A stretch of DNA of 54,017 bases from Prochlorococcus sp. AG-402-G19 (GCA_003279455.1 QCHU01000005.1:1-54017), one strand, 5' to 3'; numbered from the stretch's first letter, positions 1 through 8,498 are shown. The notes: generated by a model from the letters alone, not told the origin. Numbers and translations are program-made.

Positions 1-487
1 TTGTCATAGGTTCTCTATGCAATGCCATTTCATTAAGACAAAGGGCTTCCCATCTACATTGATCGCCTCTCATAACACTTACAACTAAACTCGTTCTCTC
101 CTCAATATTCCATTGCCTTGAAGCTAGACATTTGAAAATTTTATCTATATCTGAAAGGTACGCCTCCGCTAAAAAACCTAAATGTCCAGTATTAATGGTG
201 AGTATAGGAATGCCAATTGGTGCAGTTTGTCTTGCTGCAGATAAAACAGTGCCATCACCACCTAAGACAACTGCAAGCAAAATTGAAGAATCAAATCCAT
301 CAGGGATACAAGAGTTATATCCTTGTGAACTCATATATTGATCAGGATTAGCAAAACCTAATAAACCACCTGAGCTGCTAACTCTGATAACTTCAAAGCC
401 AGAATCTTCTAGTCTTTTCTGAAAAGTTTTTGCTGTCTTAACAGCAAGCTCTTTCCCGTCATTAACGATCAGTCCTACTCGGGGCAC
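1..487 (-). CDS. nadK: NAD kinase, partial (C-terminus beyond window)
   Basis: Phosphorylates NAD to NADP using ATP or polyphosphate in the cytoplasm. Translating the minus strand from a GTG at 487 gives an open frame to the window edge, about 162 residues. It begins [20 protein letters not shown]. The family nucleotide motif GGDGT lies near residues 75-79, followed by [13 protein letters not shown]. Near the cut end is [14 protein letters not shown], which holds the conserved NE(x)nLHR-type active-site segment. An ATG at 494 is out of frame, so GTG is the most likely start. The family is about 300 residues, so roughly half the protein is present. Identification is firm; the C-terminal part cannot be judged. 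Confidence 0.93.
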   Translation of the reverse strand, partial: MPRVGLIVNDGKELAVKTAKTFQKRLEDSGFEVIRVSSSGGLLGFANPDQYMSSQGYNSCIPDGFDSSILLAVVLGGDGTVLSAARQTAPIGIPILTINTGHLGFLAEAYLSDIDKIFKCLASRQWNIEERTSLVVSVMRGDQCRWEALCLNEMALHREPMT

Positions 488-582
488 CGATCATACTTAC
501 AAAGAATTTTTCAATATTAGCAATTAAATGTGAATAATATTTATTTAATACAATAAAAAATTAATTCCAAAAAAATTTAAAT

Positions 583-1590
583 TTAAAATTGTTCTAAAAA
601 TCTCAAATCACTTGTATATAACTTTCGAATATCATCTATACCATGTCTGACCATACAAAATCTCTCAACTCCGAGTCCAGCAGCAAACCCACTATATTTT
701 TCTGGATCAATCCCTAATCCCTCTAAAACAGCAGGATCAACCATTCCACAGCCCATCACCTCCAACCATTTTCCTCTCCATTGAACATCAACTTCTGCAG
801 ATGGTTCTGTAAATGGGAAATAACTAGCTCTGAAACGAATAGGTAAATCTCCAAAAAACGCTTTTAAAAATGCCATTACTGTCCCTCTCAAATGACTAAA
901 ATTAATATCTTCGTCAATTGCTAGTACCTCTATTTGATGAAAGACCGGAGAGTGAGTTGCATCAACTGCATCTCTTCTATACACCCGTCCAGGCGAAACA
1001 ATCCTTACAGGAGGCTTCTTACTTTCAAGACAACGAATCTGTACAGGAGAAGTATGAGTTCTTAAAAGATATTCACCTCCCAGATAAAAAGTATCTTGCA
1101 TATCTCTGGCAGGATGGTCAGGCGGTATATTTAATGCCTCAAAGTTGTAGAAATCATTTTCTATTTCAGGACCTTCTGAAACTTGATAACCAAGACCCAA
1201 GAAAAGATCAATTATTTGCTCAGTAGTTGATATTAAAGGGTGCCGATGTCCTTGAGAAATACCAGTTGGAGGAGCTGTAACATCTATAGTTTCTTTTATT
1301 AGTATCTGATTTAGGGCTTGAGCTTTTAAAATTTCAAGCTTTTCCTTTATTAATTCTTGCAATTGAGTTTTTAAAACGTTTCCTCTTTGACCAATTAAAG
1401 GTCTTTCCTCGTTTGAAAGATTTTTCATCCCTCCTAATAGAAGTGAGAGTTTTCCTTTCTTTCCAAGAAAAGCCAACCTCAATTTTTCTATTGATTCATG
1501 ACTTTCAGCAGCAGCAATCTCTTTTGCAGCCTCGTTTTCTAAAATATCAAGCTCATTAGTGAGCTGTTTTAGGGATAATGTTGAACTCAA
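583..1590 (-). CDS. pheS: Phenylalanyl-tRNA synthetase alpha subunit
   Basis: Catalytic alpha subunit of the alpha2beta2 synthetase that charges tRNA-Phe. The 335-residue length is normal for bacterial PheS. The first ~100 residues form the tRNA-binding coiled-coil arm, rich in Leu, Glu and Lys. The class II core follows, with [19 protein letters not shown] near residue 117, [21 protein letters not shown] near 200 (motif 2) and [18 protein letters not shown] near 305 (motif 3). The partner pheT is not in this window; cyanobacteria commonly keep pheS and pheT apart. It lies divergent to surE with only about 70 bp between the two start codons, so their promoters share that gap. Confidence 0.97.
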   Translation of the reverse strand: MSSTLSLKQLTNELDILENEAAKEIAAAESHESIEKLRLAFLGKKGKLSLLLGGMKNLSNEERPLIGQRGNVLKTQLQELIKEKLEILKAQALNQILIKETIDVTAPPTGISQGHRHPLISTTEQIIDLFLGLGYQVSEGPEIENDFYNFEALNIPPDHPARDMQDTFYLGGEYLLRTHTSPVQIRCLESKKPPVRIVSPGRVYRRDAVDATHSPVFHQIEVLAIDEDINFSHLRGTVMAFLKAFFGDLPIRFRASYFPFTEPSAEVDVQWRGKWLEVMGCGMVDPAVLEGLGIDPEKYSGFAAGLGVERFCMVRHGIDDIRKLYTSDLRFLEQF

Positions 1591-1657
1591 TGAATTCCAA
1601 TCTCGAGTATTAGTTTAATCCGCAACCAGTCTTGTTCTAAAAAACAATAGCTAAAAA

Positions 1658-2446
1658 ATGAAACCTTTGAGAATTTTAATTAGTAATGATGATGGAGTTT
1701 TTGCAGAAGGAATAAGAACACTTGCCTCATCTGCAGCGAGCAGAGGTCATAAAGTTACTGTTGTTTGTCCAGATCAAGAAAGATCAGCAACTGGACATGG
1801 ATTAACTTTACATTCGCCAATACGAGCTGAAAAAGCAGATGAATTGTTTGGGGAAGGTATTAAGGCTTGGGGATGTAGCGGCACTCCCGCTGATTGTGTG
1901 AAACTCGCACTTAATGAAATTCTTGATCAAAAACCAGATTTAATCCTCTCTGGAATAAATCATGGACCAAATCTTGGTACAGATATTTTTTGCTCAGGGA
2001 CTGTTGCTGCTGCACTTGAAGGGACTTTGGATGGGATCCCATCTATTGCTGTGAGCATAGCAAGTTTTCAATGGAAAAGTTTTAGTTTTGCTGGAAAACT
2101 AGCCTTAGATATCGCTGAGAAAGCAATCGAACAAAGTTGGCCAAAAAACTTATTACTAAATTTAAATATTCCCCCTTGTGAAGAAAAAGAGATGAAATCT
2201 TTGGTTTGGACAAGACTTTCAATCAGACAATACGAGGAGCAATTCATTCGTCGTGTAGACCCAAGAGGGAACACCTATTTTTGGATGGCTGGTGAGGCTG
2301 TAAAAGATCTTCAATCAGCTGGCGAAGGGCCTCAAGCCTGGCCAAGTGATGTATCTCAAATCGCATTATGCTCTCCTTCCTTAACCCCTATTCAGCCTGA
2401 TCTTTTTTGGAGAGGCGATTTAGATGATTTGCCAAAACTTATATAA
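1658..2446 (+). CDS. surE: 5'-nucleotidase SurE
   Basis: Metal-dependent phosphatase that removes the phosphate from nucleoside 5'- and 3'-monophosphates, linked to stationary-phase survival. The N-terminal metal site [16 protein letters not shown] (residues 8-23, with the paired Asp at 11-12) is diagnostic. It is followed by [11 protein letters not shown] near residue 77 and [19 protein letters not shown] near 98, where the conserved Asn binds metal. The 262-residue length is typical. It starts at ATG 1658 and converges on the DUF3611 gene with only 3 bp between stop codons. Confidence 0.95.
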   Translation: MKPLRILISNDDGVFAEGIRTLASSAASRGHKVTVVCPDQERSATGHGLTLHSPIRAEKADELFGEGIKAWGCSGTPADCVKLALNEILDQKPDLILSGINHGPNLGTDIFCSGTVAAALEGTLDGIPSIAVSIASFQWKSFSFAGKLALDIAEKAIEQSWPKNLLLNLNIPPCEEKEMKSLVWTRLSIRQYEEQFIRRVDPRGNTYFWMAGEAVKDLQSAGEGPQAWPSDVSQIALCSPSLTPIQPDLFWRGDLDDLPKLI

Positions 2447-2449
2447 AAC

Positions 2450-3013
2450 TCAGTTTTTCCTATAAATCCTCTGTAACAACCACAAAGAAAAAATCAAACC
2501 TATTAAGTGCGCAAATAGAACTTGTGTATTACTCAAAACAGAGAGCATTTCTAAAGAGGTAATTGGATAATTTTCCATTGCCCTCATTCCTGCACCTATG
2601 GATATACCAGGAGCTTGCATTGAAGCTTGAACAAATAAAGCACCTGCCAAGGATTGGTATCCAACCGACGAAAAAACTAATCCCACCAAATCGACAAACA
2701 AACCTCTCTTAAGTAATCGGCTTGTTTCTCCTCTTCCCGGTCTTGCCTCACTATCGAGGGCTCTCCCAGTCTTTACAATTAACCACCCTTGCCAAAGGCT
2801 AAATAGCAATAAAATGAAAGCCAATGTCGTGAGAGACAAACCTGGACCTAGTCCTAATGCTCGCTCTGAATTTCTAGCTAAACTACTTCCAACATTATTG
2901 AACAACAAAACGCCCACTACTACTACACCCAAAATTGTTTGAATCCAAAATCGAATCCAACCAATTCTTCTCATTCCCAAGGAAAGCAATTGAAAGTCAC
3001 GTTGATCTGCCAT
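2450..3013 (-). CDS. DUF3611-type cyanobacterial membrane protein
   Basis: Integral membrane protein of unknown function that resembles the DUF3611 family of cyanobacteria and plastids. The opening GMRRIGWIRFWIQTILGVVVV is the feature I associate with that family. Four hydrophobic segments are visible: IRFWIQTILGVVVVGVLLF, LTTLAFILLLFSLWQGWLIV, a segment from LFVDLVGLVFSSVGYQ, and VLFAHLIGLIFSLWLL. I chose ATG 3013 (MADQRDFQLLSLGMRR). A longer frame to 3055 exists but would overlap the divergent ribF start. From 3013 the product is 187 residues. Family assignment is from memory of the pattern, not a search. Confidence 0.75.
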   Translation of the reverse strand: MADQRDFQLLSLGMRRIGWIRFWIQTILGVVVVGVLLFNNVGSSLARNSERALGLGPGLSLTTLAFILLLFSLWQGWLIVKTGRALDSEARPGRGETSRLLKRGLFVDLVGLVFSSVGYQSLAGALFVQASMQAPGISIGAGMRAMENYPITSLEMLSVLSNTQVLFAHLIGLIFSLWLLQRIYRKN

Positions 3014-3040
3014 CACGATGAATAAGGCGATAATCCAAAT

Positions 3041-3994
3041 TTGCCATCTAAGCACAAAAATTGCACGCTTATCTTGATTCCTCTCTGTGCTCCTGAAAAT
3101 GCGAAACTACCTACTGCACTGGCTTTAGGTAGTTTCGATGGCCTACATTTAGGTCATAAAAAAGTAATAAAAGCTATTTTAAAAGAACCTATTGGCATAC
3201 CAACGGTTGTCAGCTTCTGGCCTCACCCACGCGAAGTTCTTTTCGGAGAATCAAGATTAAGGTTAGATTTACCAAATGAGAAATTATCTTTACTCGAGCC
3301 ACTTGGAATAGAACAATTAGTTTTAGTTCCATTTAATAAAAATCTTGCTTCTAAAAGTGCTGAAACATTTGTAAATGAAATCCTAGTAAAGACCCTTCAA
3401 GCTAAGCACATATCAGTTGGAGAAAATTTCAGGTTTGGTCGTAATAGAGAAGGTGACGTCTCTACTCTGAAGAAAATTGGAGCATGTCTGGGAATAAAAG
3501 TTTCTATCACTCCAATCATTGAAGATAATGATGGAAGACTAAGTAGTAGCAGGATACGCAAAGCACTTAAAGAAGGTGATCTAAAACATGCCAAATATTT
3601 ATTGAACCGTCCATATAGCTTCACCGGAACGGTGGAGAAAGGTAGAGGGTTAGGTAAAACAATTGGATGGCCAACAGCCAATTTAAAAATAGATGGGCGA
3701 AAATTTCTTCCATCATTGGGGGTTTATGCAGCCTGGGCTTCAATAGCAAACGGACAAGAACGTTTCTCAGCCGTAATGAATATGGGACCTCAACCTACTA
3801 TTGATCCAAACTCATTATCAGCAGTAGAAGTTCACCTTCTAGATAAAGAAATCAACCTTTTAGGAAAAGAGTTAAATATTGAACCTGTACAAAGAATTAG
3901 GCTTCAAAAAAAGTTTGAGAATATTGAAGCCCTGAGCGAACAAATAAGTTTAGATGCCATATTGGCAAAAGAAATTTTGACAAGCAACCTCTAA
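3041..3994 (+). CDS. ribF: Bifunctional riboflavin kinase / FAD synthetase
   Basis: Converts riboflavin to FMN and then FMN to FAD. The N-terminal adenylyltransferase domain shows ALGSFDGLHLGHKKVI (residues ~28-43, the nucleotidyl-transferase GxFDxxHxGH motif) and SSSRIRKALKEGD near 168. The C-terminal kinase domain shows GKTIGWPTANLK near 204 and LGVYAAW. The 317 residues are full length. The start is uncertain: 3041 is a TTG, and an in-frame TTG at 3074 would give MIPLCAPENAKLPTALALG, closer to what I expect of relatives. The gene is divergent from the DUF3611 gene. Confidence 0.93.
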   Translation: MPSKHKNCTLILIPLCAPENAKLPTALALGSFDGLHLGHKKVIKAILKEPIGIPTVVSFWPHPREVLFGESRLRLDLPNEKLSLLEPLGIEQLVLVPFNKNLASKSAETFVNEILVKTLQAKHISVGENFRFGRNREGDVSTLKKIGACLGIKVSITPIIEDNDGRLSSSRIRKALKEGDLKHAKYLLNRPYSFTGTVEKGRGLGKTIGWPTANLKIDGRKFLPSLGVYAAWASIANGQERFSAVMNMGPQPTIDPNSLSAVEVHLLDKEINLLGKELNIEPVQRIRLQKKFENIEALSEQISLDAILAKEILTSNL

Positions 3995-3996
3995 AT

Positions 3997-4113
3997 TTAA
4001 GTAATTGTGGGATAAGCGTTGGATAAACCCCACACAACAAATAAACCTATGCCCCCTAATAAAAAAACGCCCCAAATAAGCACAGCCATATTGTTCTCAG
4101 AATCATTTTCCAC
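3997..4113 (-). CDS. Tiny single-span membrane protein, unknown
   Basis: A short frame reads MAVLIWGVFLLGGIGLFVVW followed by GLSNAYPTIT from ATG 4089, which is 30 residues. An in-frame GTG at 4113 adds the acidic stretch VENDSENN before the Met, and an ATG at 4131 is also in frame. The product is one transmembrane helix with a short polar tail, in the size range of small cytochrome or photosystem subunits, but it matches none I recognise (not PetN, PetL, PsbM or PsaI). It fills most of the gap between ribF and thiE and converges on ribF, with 2 bp between stop codons. I support it as a gene because the hydrophobic frame is clean and nothing else occupies the gap. Start uncertain. Confidence 0.55.
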   Translation of the reverse strand: MENDSENNMAVLIWGVFLLGGIGLFVVWGLSNAYPTIT

Positions 4114-4151
4114 AATAAAATTTAAATACATATCATCTAATAAAGGATGAC

Positions 4152-5198
4152 ATGAAATCAATGACTGTCACCCCTCCATCTAATAATCGTATTGCTCAAT
4201 TGATTGACGCGAACCTTGATAGAGCCAGGGAAGGGCTTCGAGTTATGGAAGATTGGTGCAGGTTTGGTCTAAAGAGGAGTGATTTTTCTATTCAAATCAA
4301 AGACTGGAGGCAACAATTAGGAGTCCATCACCACAATATTTATAGAAAAGCAAGGCTTACCTCAAAAGATCCAGCCATGGGGGTTTCGCATCCGTTACAG
4401 AAACTCAGAGCAACCCCTAAGGCTGTATTTATTGCAAACTCATCCAGAGTTCAGGAAGCCTTAAGAGTAATTGAAGAATTTACTCGATTAACAGATCCGA
4501 AGCTTTGTGAAATAGCCACCAAAATTAGATACGAAACTTATGAGATCGAGATCAAAGTTCTTAACACAACTGAAGGTATAGATAAAAGACAAGCCTTAAA
4601 AGATTGTTCAGTATATTTAATTACCGCAAACAGAGAAAATCTCGAAGAGATAGTTCATGAAGCTCTTAAAGCCGGAGTAAAAATAGTTCAATACAGAGAA
4701 AAGTTTTTAAATGATTTTGAAAAAATTTCTCAAGCGAAATCTTTAGCCTCTCTTTGTAAAAAATACAATTCACTGTTTATAGTCAACGATCGAATCGATA
4801 TCGCACTTGCTGTAGATGCTGATGGAGTTCATTTAGGCCAAGAAGACATACCAACAAAAATCGCGAGAGAGCTTCTAGGGGATGGGAGGATTATTGGGCG
4901 AAGCACGCACTGCCTTGAAGATATAAAGAATGCCGAAGAGGAAGGGTGTGATTATATTGGCATTGGGCCAATTTTCCCATCTAAGACAAAGAAGCAACTA
5001 ACTCCAATTGGAACTGACTACCTTAGGAAGGGATTAACTGAGACTCCCCTAACGGCATTTGCTATTGGTGGTATCAACAGCTCAAACGTCAACCAATTAA
5101 ATAAGGTCAATAATCTACGTATCGCTGTGTCAGAGGCAATTATTAATTCAAATGATCCCTTTTCAAAAGCTGAGGAGCTTCTTAAATTCTTAAAATGA
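4152..5198 (+). CDS. thiE: Thiamine phosphate synthase with N-terminal ThiD2-like domain
   Basis: Joins HMP pyrophosphate to thiazole phosphate to make thiamine monophosphate. The C-terminal half (from about residue 150) is a ThiE barrel: VYLITANRENLEEIV, VKIVQYREK, LFIVNDRIDIALAVDADG, VHLGQEDIP, GRSTHC, YIGIGPIFPS and AFAIGGI are its standard phosphate and pyrophosphate sites. The first ~130 residues hold IAQLIDANLDRAREGLRVME and DWCRFGL, which resemble the ThiD2 domain (proposed HMP-phosphate kinase) found fused to ThiE in cyanobacteria. The fusion could supply both pyrimidine phosphorylation and coupling. ATG 4152 follows AAGGATGAC; a second in-frame ATG is at 4161. Its stop overlaps the thiS start (ATGA), so the two are translationally coupled. 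Confidence 0.92.
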   Translation: MKSMTVTPPSNNRIAQLIDANLDRAREGLRVMEDWCRFGLKRSDFSIQIKDWRQQLGVHHHNIYRKARLTSKDPAMGVSHPLQKLRATPKAVFIANSSRVQEALRVIEEFTRLTDPKLCEIATKIRYETYEIEIKVLNTTEGIDKRQALKDCSVYLITANRENLEEIVHEALKAGVKIVQYREKFLNDFEKISQAKSLASLCKKYNSLFIVNDRIDIALAVDADGVHLGQEDIPTKIARELLGDGRIIGRSTHCLEDIKNAEEEGCDYIGIGPIFPSKTKKQLTPIGTDYLRKGLTETPLTAFAIGGINSSNVNQLNKVNNLRIAVSEAIINSNDPFSKAEELLKFLK

Positions 5199-5413
5199 AC
5201 TTGAAAATAAACGGAGAAAGTAAAACCATTGAAAACCATGAGGAAAACTTTCTACTAGAAGATTTAATTCAATACTTAGGGTACAAACCTCAATTGGTTG
5301 TTGTTGAGTTAAATGGTTCGATTATCAACCCAAAAGATTGGATAAGTACAAAAATAAAAAATGGCGATTGCCTAGAGGTTGTGACAATTGTTGGTGGAGG
5401 TTCCTACAGTTAA
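5195..5413 (+). CDS. thiS: Sulfur carrier protein ThiS
   Basis: Small ubiquitin-like sulfur carrier for thiazole synthesis. The 72 residues begin MNLKINGESKTIENHEENFL and contain VVVELNGSIINPKDW, the typical ThiS middle segment, then LEVVTIVGGG. The family normally ends in Gly-Gly, whose carboxylate is adenylated and thiocarboxylated. Here the frame continues GGGSYS before the stop, so the Gly-Gly is masked by Ser-Tyr-Ser. A protease would have to trim the tail, or the carrier works differently. It overlaps the end of thiE by 4 nt. Assignment is firm from sequence and context. Confidence 0.9.
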   Translation: MNLKINGESKTIENHEENFLLEDLIQYLGYKPQLVVVELNGSIINPKDWISTKIKNGDCLEVVTIVGGGSYS

Positions 5414-5432
5414 TTAATTCCGATAAAAATAA

Positions 5433-6401
5433 GTGTTTAATTTTACTTGCTTCAACTTGTTTAAAAGAAAAAGATTGTCTTCTTTTCTGGTTATTTCATT
5501 ATTAATTTCATCTTTTTTATTGATGAATCCAAGCTTAGCGTCAGCGGCCAGTGGAGGACGCATCGGTGGAGGAAGTTTTCAGACCCCTACGGCACCACGA
5601 AACCAGAATTACGGAGGAGGTTATGGAGGGAACAACTTTCGAGGCTATGGAAGTGGGTATAGAGGCGGTGGAATTGGTTTCCCTTACTTATTGCCTATAT
5701 TTGGCTTTGGTGGTGGTGGTATTTTTGGTTTTTTAATACTTATGTCAATAGTTGGCGTAATTGTCAATTCAGTTAAAAACTCTTCAAGTTTTTCCAACTT
5801 AAGCAATAGTTCAATTGTTTCTCAACCAGCGAACCCATCCAAAGTATCTTTAATACAGTTTCAAATTGGCTTATTGGCGAGTGCAAAAGAGATTCAAGTG
5901 AAACTTAGAGAGCTTGCCACCCAAGCCAATACCTCTACTTCATCTGGTCTTCAAAGAATTCTTCAAGACACAACTCTTTCCTTACTGAGGACGCCTGAGC
6001 TGTGGGTCTATTCAAATATAGAAACAGGCTCCGTTCCATTTGCCTTAGCAGAATCAACATTTAATCGGATATCAATAACTGAAAGAAGCAAGTTAAAAGC
6101 AGAACTCACCTCAAACTACTCAGGTCAAATAACTTCATCAACAAATGATGAATCTAATCCTGGTGATTCTGATTCAACAAATGAATACATCGCTATTACT
6201 ATTCTTGTGGCGACCAAAAAGAACTTAAAATTGAATAACTCTGTAAACAACGAACAAATTACAGATGCTTTGAGAAGCTTAGGGTCAATCTCATCAAATG
6301 AGCTAATCGCTTTAGAAGTTATCTGGCAACCCGACGGAGAAGGAGAGACTTTGAGAGAAGAAGAGCTAATTACTCAATACCCAAATCTTAAACATTTATA
6401 A
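5433..6401 (+). CDS. DUF1517-type membrane protein with Gly-rich region
   Basis: Function unknown. The pattern is that of the DUF1517 family of cyanobacteria and plants. It has a basic N-terminus and a signal-like hydrophobic segment (LSSFLVISLLISSFLLMNPS, residues ~15-34). A Gly/Arg/Tyr-rich stretch follows (GGRIGGGSFQTP to GYGSGYRGGG, ~41-80), then a second hydrophobic segment (GGGGIFGFLILMSIVGVIVN, ~93-112), then a soluble domain. That domain contains LIQFQIGLLASAKEIQVKL, SNIETGSVPFALAESTFNRI and ALEVIWQPDGEGETL, with the C-terminal ...EELITQYP of the family. The GTG start at 5433 sits 19 bp after thiS, so it may be co-transcribed. Confidence 0.8.
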   Translation: MFNFTCFNLFKRKRLSSFLVISLLISSFLLMNPSLASAASGGRIGGGSFQTPTAPRNQNYGGGYGGNNFRGYGSGYRGGGIGFPYLLPIFGFGGGGIFGFLILMSIVGVIVNSVKNSSSFSNLSNSSIVSQPANPSKVSLIQFQIGLLASAKEIQVKLRELATQANTSTSSGLQRILQDTTLSLLRTPELWVYSNIETGSVPFALAESTFNRISITERSKLKAELTSNYSGQITSSTNDESNPGDSDSTNEYIAITILVATKKNLKLNNSVNNEQITDALRSLGSISSNELIALEVIWQPDGEGETLREEELITQYPNLKHL

Positions 6402-6528
6402 AGCCAAGAAACAAGGCAACCAAAACCTGATTTCTTTATATTATTTTCATCTTATTTACGTAAACAAGAGTCAAAAATCACACAAATAACAGTTAGCATT
6501 CCGTGACAGTTATTCAATAGAAATAGAA

Positions 6529-6696
6529 GTGTCGGCTTCTTCGCAACCAGAACCTCGCTCAATGAAATGGGAAAGCTCTGGAGAGCTTGCTCAAAGAGAT
6601 TTATCAGAATTAGTCACTCGTCTTCTCGATGTTGAATCGAGTAACAACAGTGATGAGTTAACAAGACTTGGTAGCAAATATGACGAAGATTCATAA
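6529..6696 (+). CDS. Small acidic protein of unknown function (55 aa)
   Basis: An open frame from GTG 6529 gives VSASSQPEPRSMKWESSGEL then AQRDLSELVTRLLDVESSNN and SDELTRLGSKYDEDS. An internal ATG at 6562 would give a 44-residue form. The sequence is amphipathic and acidic with a likely helix (LAQRDLSELVTRLLDVE). I recognise no domain. Protein-like composition and a good codon pattern for this genome, in a gap otherwise without genes, support it. Low to moderate confidence because it is short. Confidence 0.5.
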   Translation: MSASSQPEPRSMKWESSGELAQRDLSELVTRLLDVESSNNSDELTRLGSKYDEDS

Positions 6697-6762
6697 GACT
6701 ATTAATTTGCTCTTGCGCTCCTTGCGTTCATAGCACAACGTAGGAAAAAGAAAAAAGTTTTA

Positions 6763-6900
6763 ATGAGCAGAAAGACTATTCAGTGGATAAATACCCCTGT
6801 TATTACTGAAGCGATATTTCGTTATGAGAAAGGTCTACTGCCTAATTCAATGAAATTATGGTTAGAAAAGGTACTAGAAATTGATTCATATAAAAATTAG
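6763..6900 (+). CDS. Small basic protein of unknown function (45 aa)
   Basis: ATG 6763 opens MSRKTIQWINTPVITEAIFR then YEKGLLPNSMKLWLEKVLEI and DSYKN. The same frame is open upstream and reads FALALLAFIAQRRKKKKVL before the Met, but it has no ATG, GTG or TTG there. A run of Lys/Arg therefore precedes the start only if a rare start codon is used. The TAG stop overlaps the larB stop on the other strand by 4 bp. I know no homologous family. The amphipathic composition looks protein-like. Confidence 0.45.
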   Translation: MSRKTIQWINTPVITEAIFRYEKGLLPNSMKLWLEKVLEIDSYKN

Positions 6901-7544
6901 GCTAGTAAAATCCTAATTGCAGCCATCGCAGCGCCATAACCATTATCAATATTCACTACTAATAATCCTGGAGCACAGCTTGCAAGCATCCCCTCTATGG
7001 CGGTTTTACCACCACCACTAACTCCATATCCAACTGAGACAGGAAGTCCAATGATTGGCTGAGGAATTAATCCTGCGAGCACCGTAGGCAAAGCTCCCTC
7101 CATGCCAGCACATGCAATCACTACTTTTGCTAATTTTATTTCTTCAAGCCTGTCTAGCAGCCTGTGAAGTCCTGCTACACCGACATCAATCAACAATTTA
7201 GTTTTTATTCCATGCAAATTCAAAGCTACTTCTGCTTCTGACGCCACTCCTACATCACTTGTTCCTCCAGTCAAAATAATTACTTCTTCTTCACAAGAAG
7301 TACATTCCTTAAACTCCCCCATAGTTAAACAACCAGATATTTCATGAAATTCTGCAGAAGGAAATTCAACTAACAGTTTTTCTCCTTTCTCTTTGGAAAG
7401 TCTTGTCACCAAAGCTGTTTCAGATTCAAGTTGATATTTTTTCAAAATTTGAGAAATTTGTTCAATTGTTTTATGCTCCCCCCATATAGCCTCAATGACA
7501 CCAAGTCGACTTCGCCTCTGGAAATCAATAATTGATTGATTCAT
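6897..7544 (-). CDS. larB: LarB-like (PurE-related) carboxylase/cyclo-ligase
   Basis: LarB carboxylates and hydrolyses nicotinic acid adenine dinucleotide in the first step of nickel-pincer nucleotide synthesis. The C-terminal half is the PurE-like AIR-carboxylase fold: VIILTGGTSDVGVASEAEVA (~84-103), KVVIACAGMEGALPTVLAGL and IIGLPVSVGYGVSGGGKTAI, ending in NIDNGYGAAMAAIRIL. The N-terminal helical part carries RLGVIEAIWGEHKT, typical of LarB rather than PurE. The 215 residues are slightly short for the family (~250). No larC, larE or lactate racemase is visible here, so the nickel-pincer role is an inference. Its start lies 2 bp from the stop of the next minus-strand gene, so they form one operon with ispF. 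Confidence 0.85.
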   Translation of the reverse strand: MNQSIIDFQRRSRLGVIEAIWGEHKTIEQISQILKKYQLESETALVTRLSKEKGEKLLVEFPSAEFHEISGCLTMGEFKECTSCEEEVIILTGGTSDVGVASEAEVALNLHGIKTKLLIDVGVAGLHRLLDRLEEIKLAKVVIACAGMEGALPTVLAGLIPQPIIGLPVSVGYGVSGGGKTAIEGMLASCAPGLLVVNIDNGYGAAMAAIRILLA

Positions 7545-7546
7545 GT

Positions 7547-8002
7547 TTACTCTGGATTTAATTCTCCTTCAAAAACCAATGGAAAAGGATTTTCACTGGT
7601 TTCACCTGTTTCCTTTCTGGCAACCTTTTCAAAATCCTGCTGGACAAGATTTATTTCTTGTTGAGAGATGTTTTTCCAAACTTCTCTTGACTCCCAACCT
7701 ATCAATAGGGTTGCTTCCTCAGCTTTAGGATCCCAAAAAAGTTGACGTCCTAAAAAACCATCTTGTTTCAGCAACCATGGTTCCCAACTTTCTTCTTCAG
7801 CTTTTAACCAAGCATGTTTAAATTTTTTTGGGACATCAAGCTTAAGGTGCTCGACAATAGATTTTTTTGGGAAACTCACTTTCAATAAAGACTCAGCTTG
7901 AATATTTGTCACTTTCCCAAAAATAGTAGAAAGAAAAAACAAACTAAGAAAAAGGAAACTAAATATTTTTTCGATAAAGTTTTTCTTTCTACTTGTTTTC
8001 AT
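7547..8002 (-). CDS. TIGR03792-type secreted cyanobacterial protein
   Basis: The mature part shows [40 protein letters not shown] and [20 protein letters not shown]. This is the repeated-Trp pattern of the TIGR03792 family, a cyanobacterial group distantly like antibiotic-biosynthesis-monooxygenase barrels. The N-terminus [20 protein letters not shown] plus LFFLSTIFG is a signal or anchor sequence, so the protein is likely exported or membrane-tethered. Function unknown. It overlaps the end of ispF by 14 nt and is followed 2 bp later by larB, a tight ispF-this gene-larB operon. Confidence 0.8.
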   Translation of the reverse strand: MKTSRKKNFIEKIFSFLFLSLFFLSTIFGKVTNIQAESLLKVSFPKKSIVEHLKLDVPKKFKHAWLKAEEESWEPWLLKQDGFLGRQLFWDPKAEEATLLIGWESREVWKNISQQEINLVQQDFEKVARKETGETSENPFPLVFEGELNPE

Positions 8003-8498
8003 TTCTTTTAATCAAAACAACTGCATGACAACATATACCCTCCTCTCTACCCTCAGCACCTAATTTTTCATTTGTAGTTGCTTTAACTCCTACATCATCA
8101 ATTTCAATTCCTATTTTCTTAGATATTTTCTCCTTCATCAAGTCAATATAAGGTTTTAATTTTGGCCTTTCAGCGACAATAACTGAATCAATATTTTGAA
8201 TTTGCCAGCCTTTCTTCTCAATTAATTGCATTACCTGTTCAAGAAGAATCAAGCTATCTGCATTTTTCCATTTAGGGTCTTCTGGAGGGAAATACTTCCC
8301 AATATCACCCAACGATAATGCCCCTAAGATGGCATCCATAATTGAATGAGTAAGAACATCAGCGTCACTATGCCCATCAAGACCTAAACCTTCAGGATGG
8401 GTCAATTTAACCCCTCCAAGAATTAAAGGTCGACCAGGCACCAATCGATGCATGTCATAACCGTTGCCGATCCGTAGCTGAGGAAAATTATCTGTCAT
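7989..8498 (-). CDS. ispF: 2-C-methyl-D-erythritol 2,4-cyclodiphosphate synthase
   Basis: Makes the cyclic diphosphate intermediate of the non-mevalonate isoprenoid pathway, needed for carotenoids, phytyl chains and quinones. The metal ligands are visible in [20 protein letters not shown] (Asp and His near 14-16) and [20 protein letters not shown] (His near 42). The [20 protein letters not shown] segment near 140-160 is the family's C-terminal signature. The 169 residues are normal. In related genomes I expect trmD or era nearby; here a 4.5-kb insert lies upstream instead. Confidence 0.96.
   Translation of the reverse strand: MTDNFPQLRIGNGYDMHRLVPGRPLILGGVKLTHPEGLGLDGHSDADVLTHSIMDAILGALSLGDIGKYFPPEDPKWKNADSLILLEQVMQLIEKKGWQIQNIDSVIVAERPKLKPYIDLMKEKISKKIGIEIDDVGVKATTNEKLGAEGREEGICCHAVVLIKRNENK

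Noticed and set aside
132-341. Plus-strand frame of 69 codons
   Set aside because: Lies antisense to nadK, whose minus-strand translation has clear motifs such as GGDGT and NTGHLGFL.
918-1226. Plus-strand frame of 102 codons
   Set aside because: Antisense shadow of pheS; no protein features of its own.
4000-4151. TPP riboswitch before thiE
   Set aside because: No THI-box consensus visible; the space is taken by a small reading frame on the other strand.
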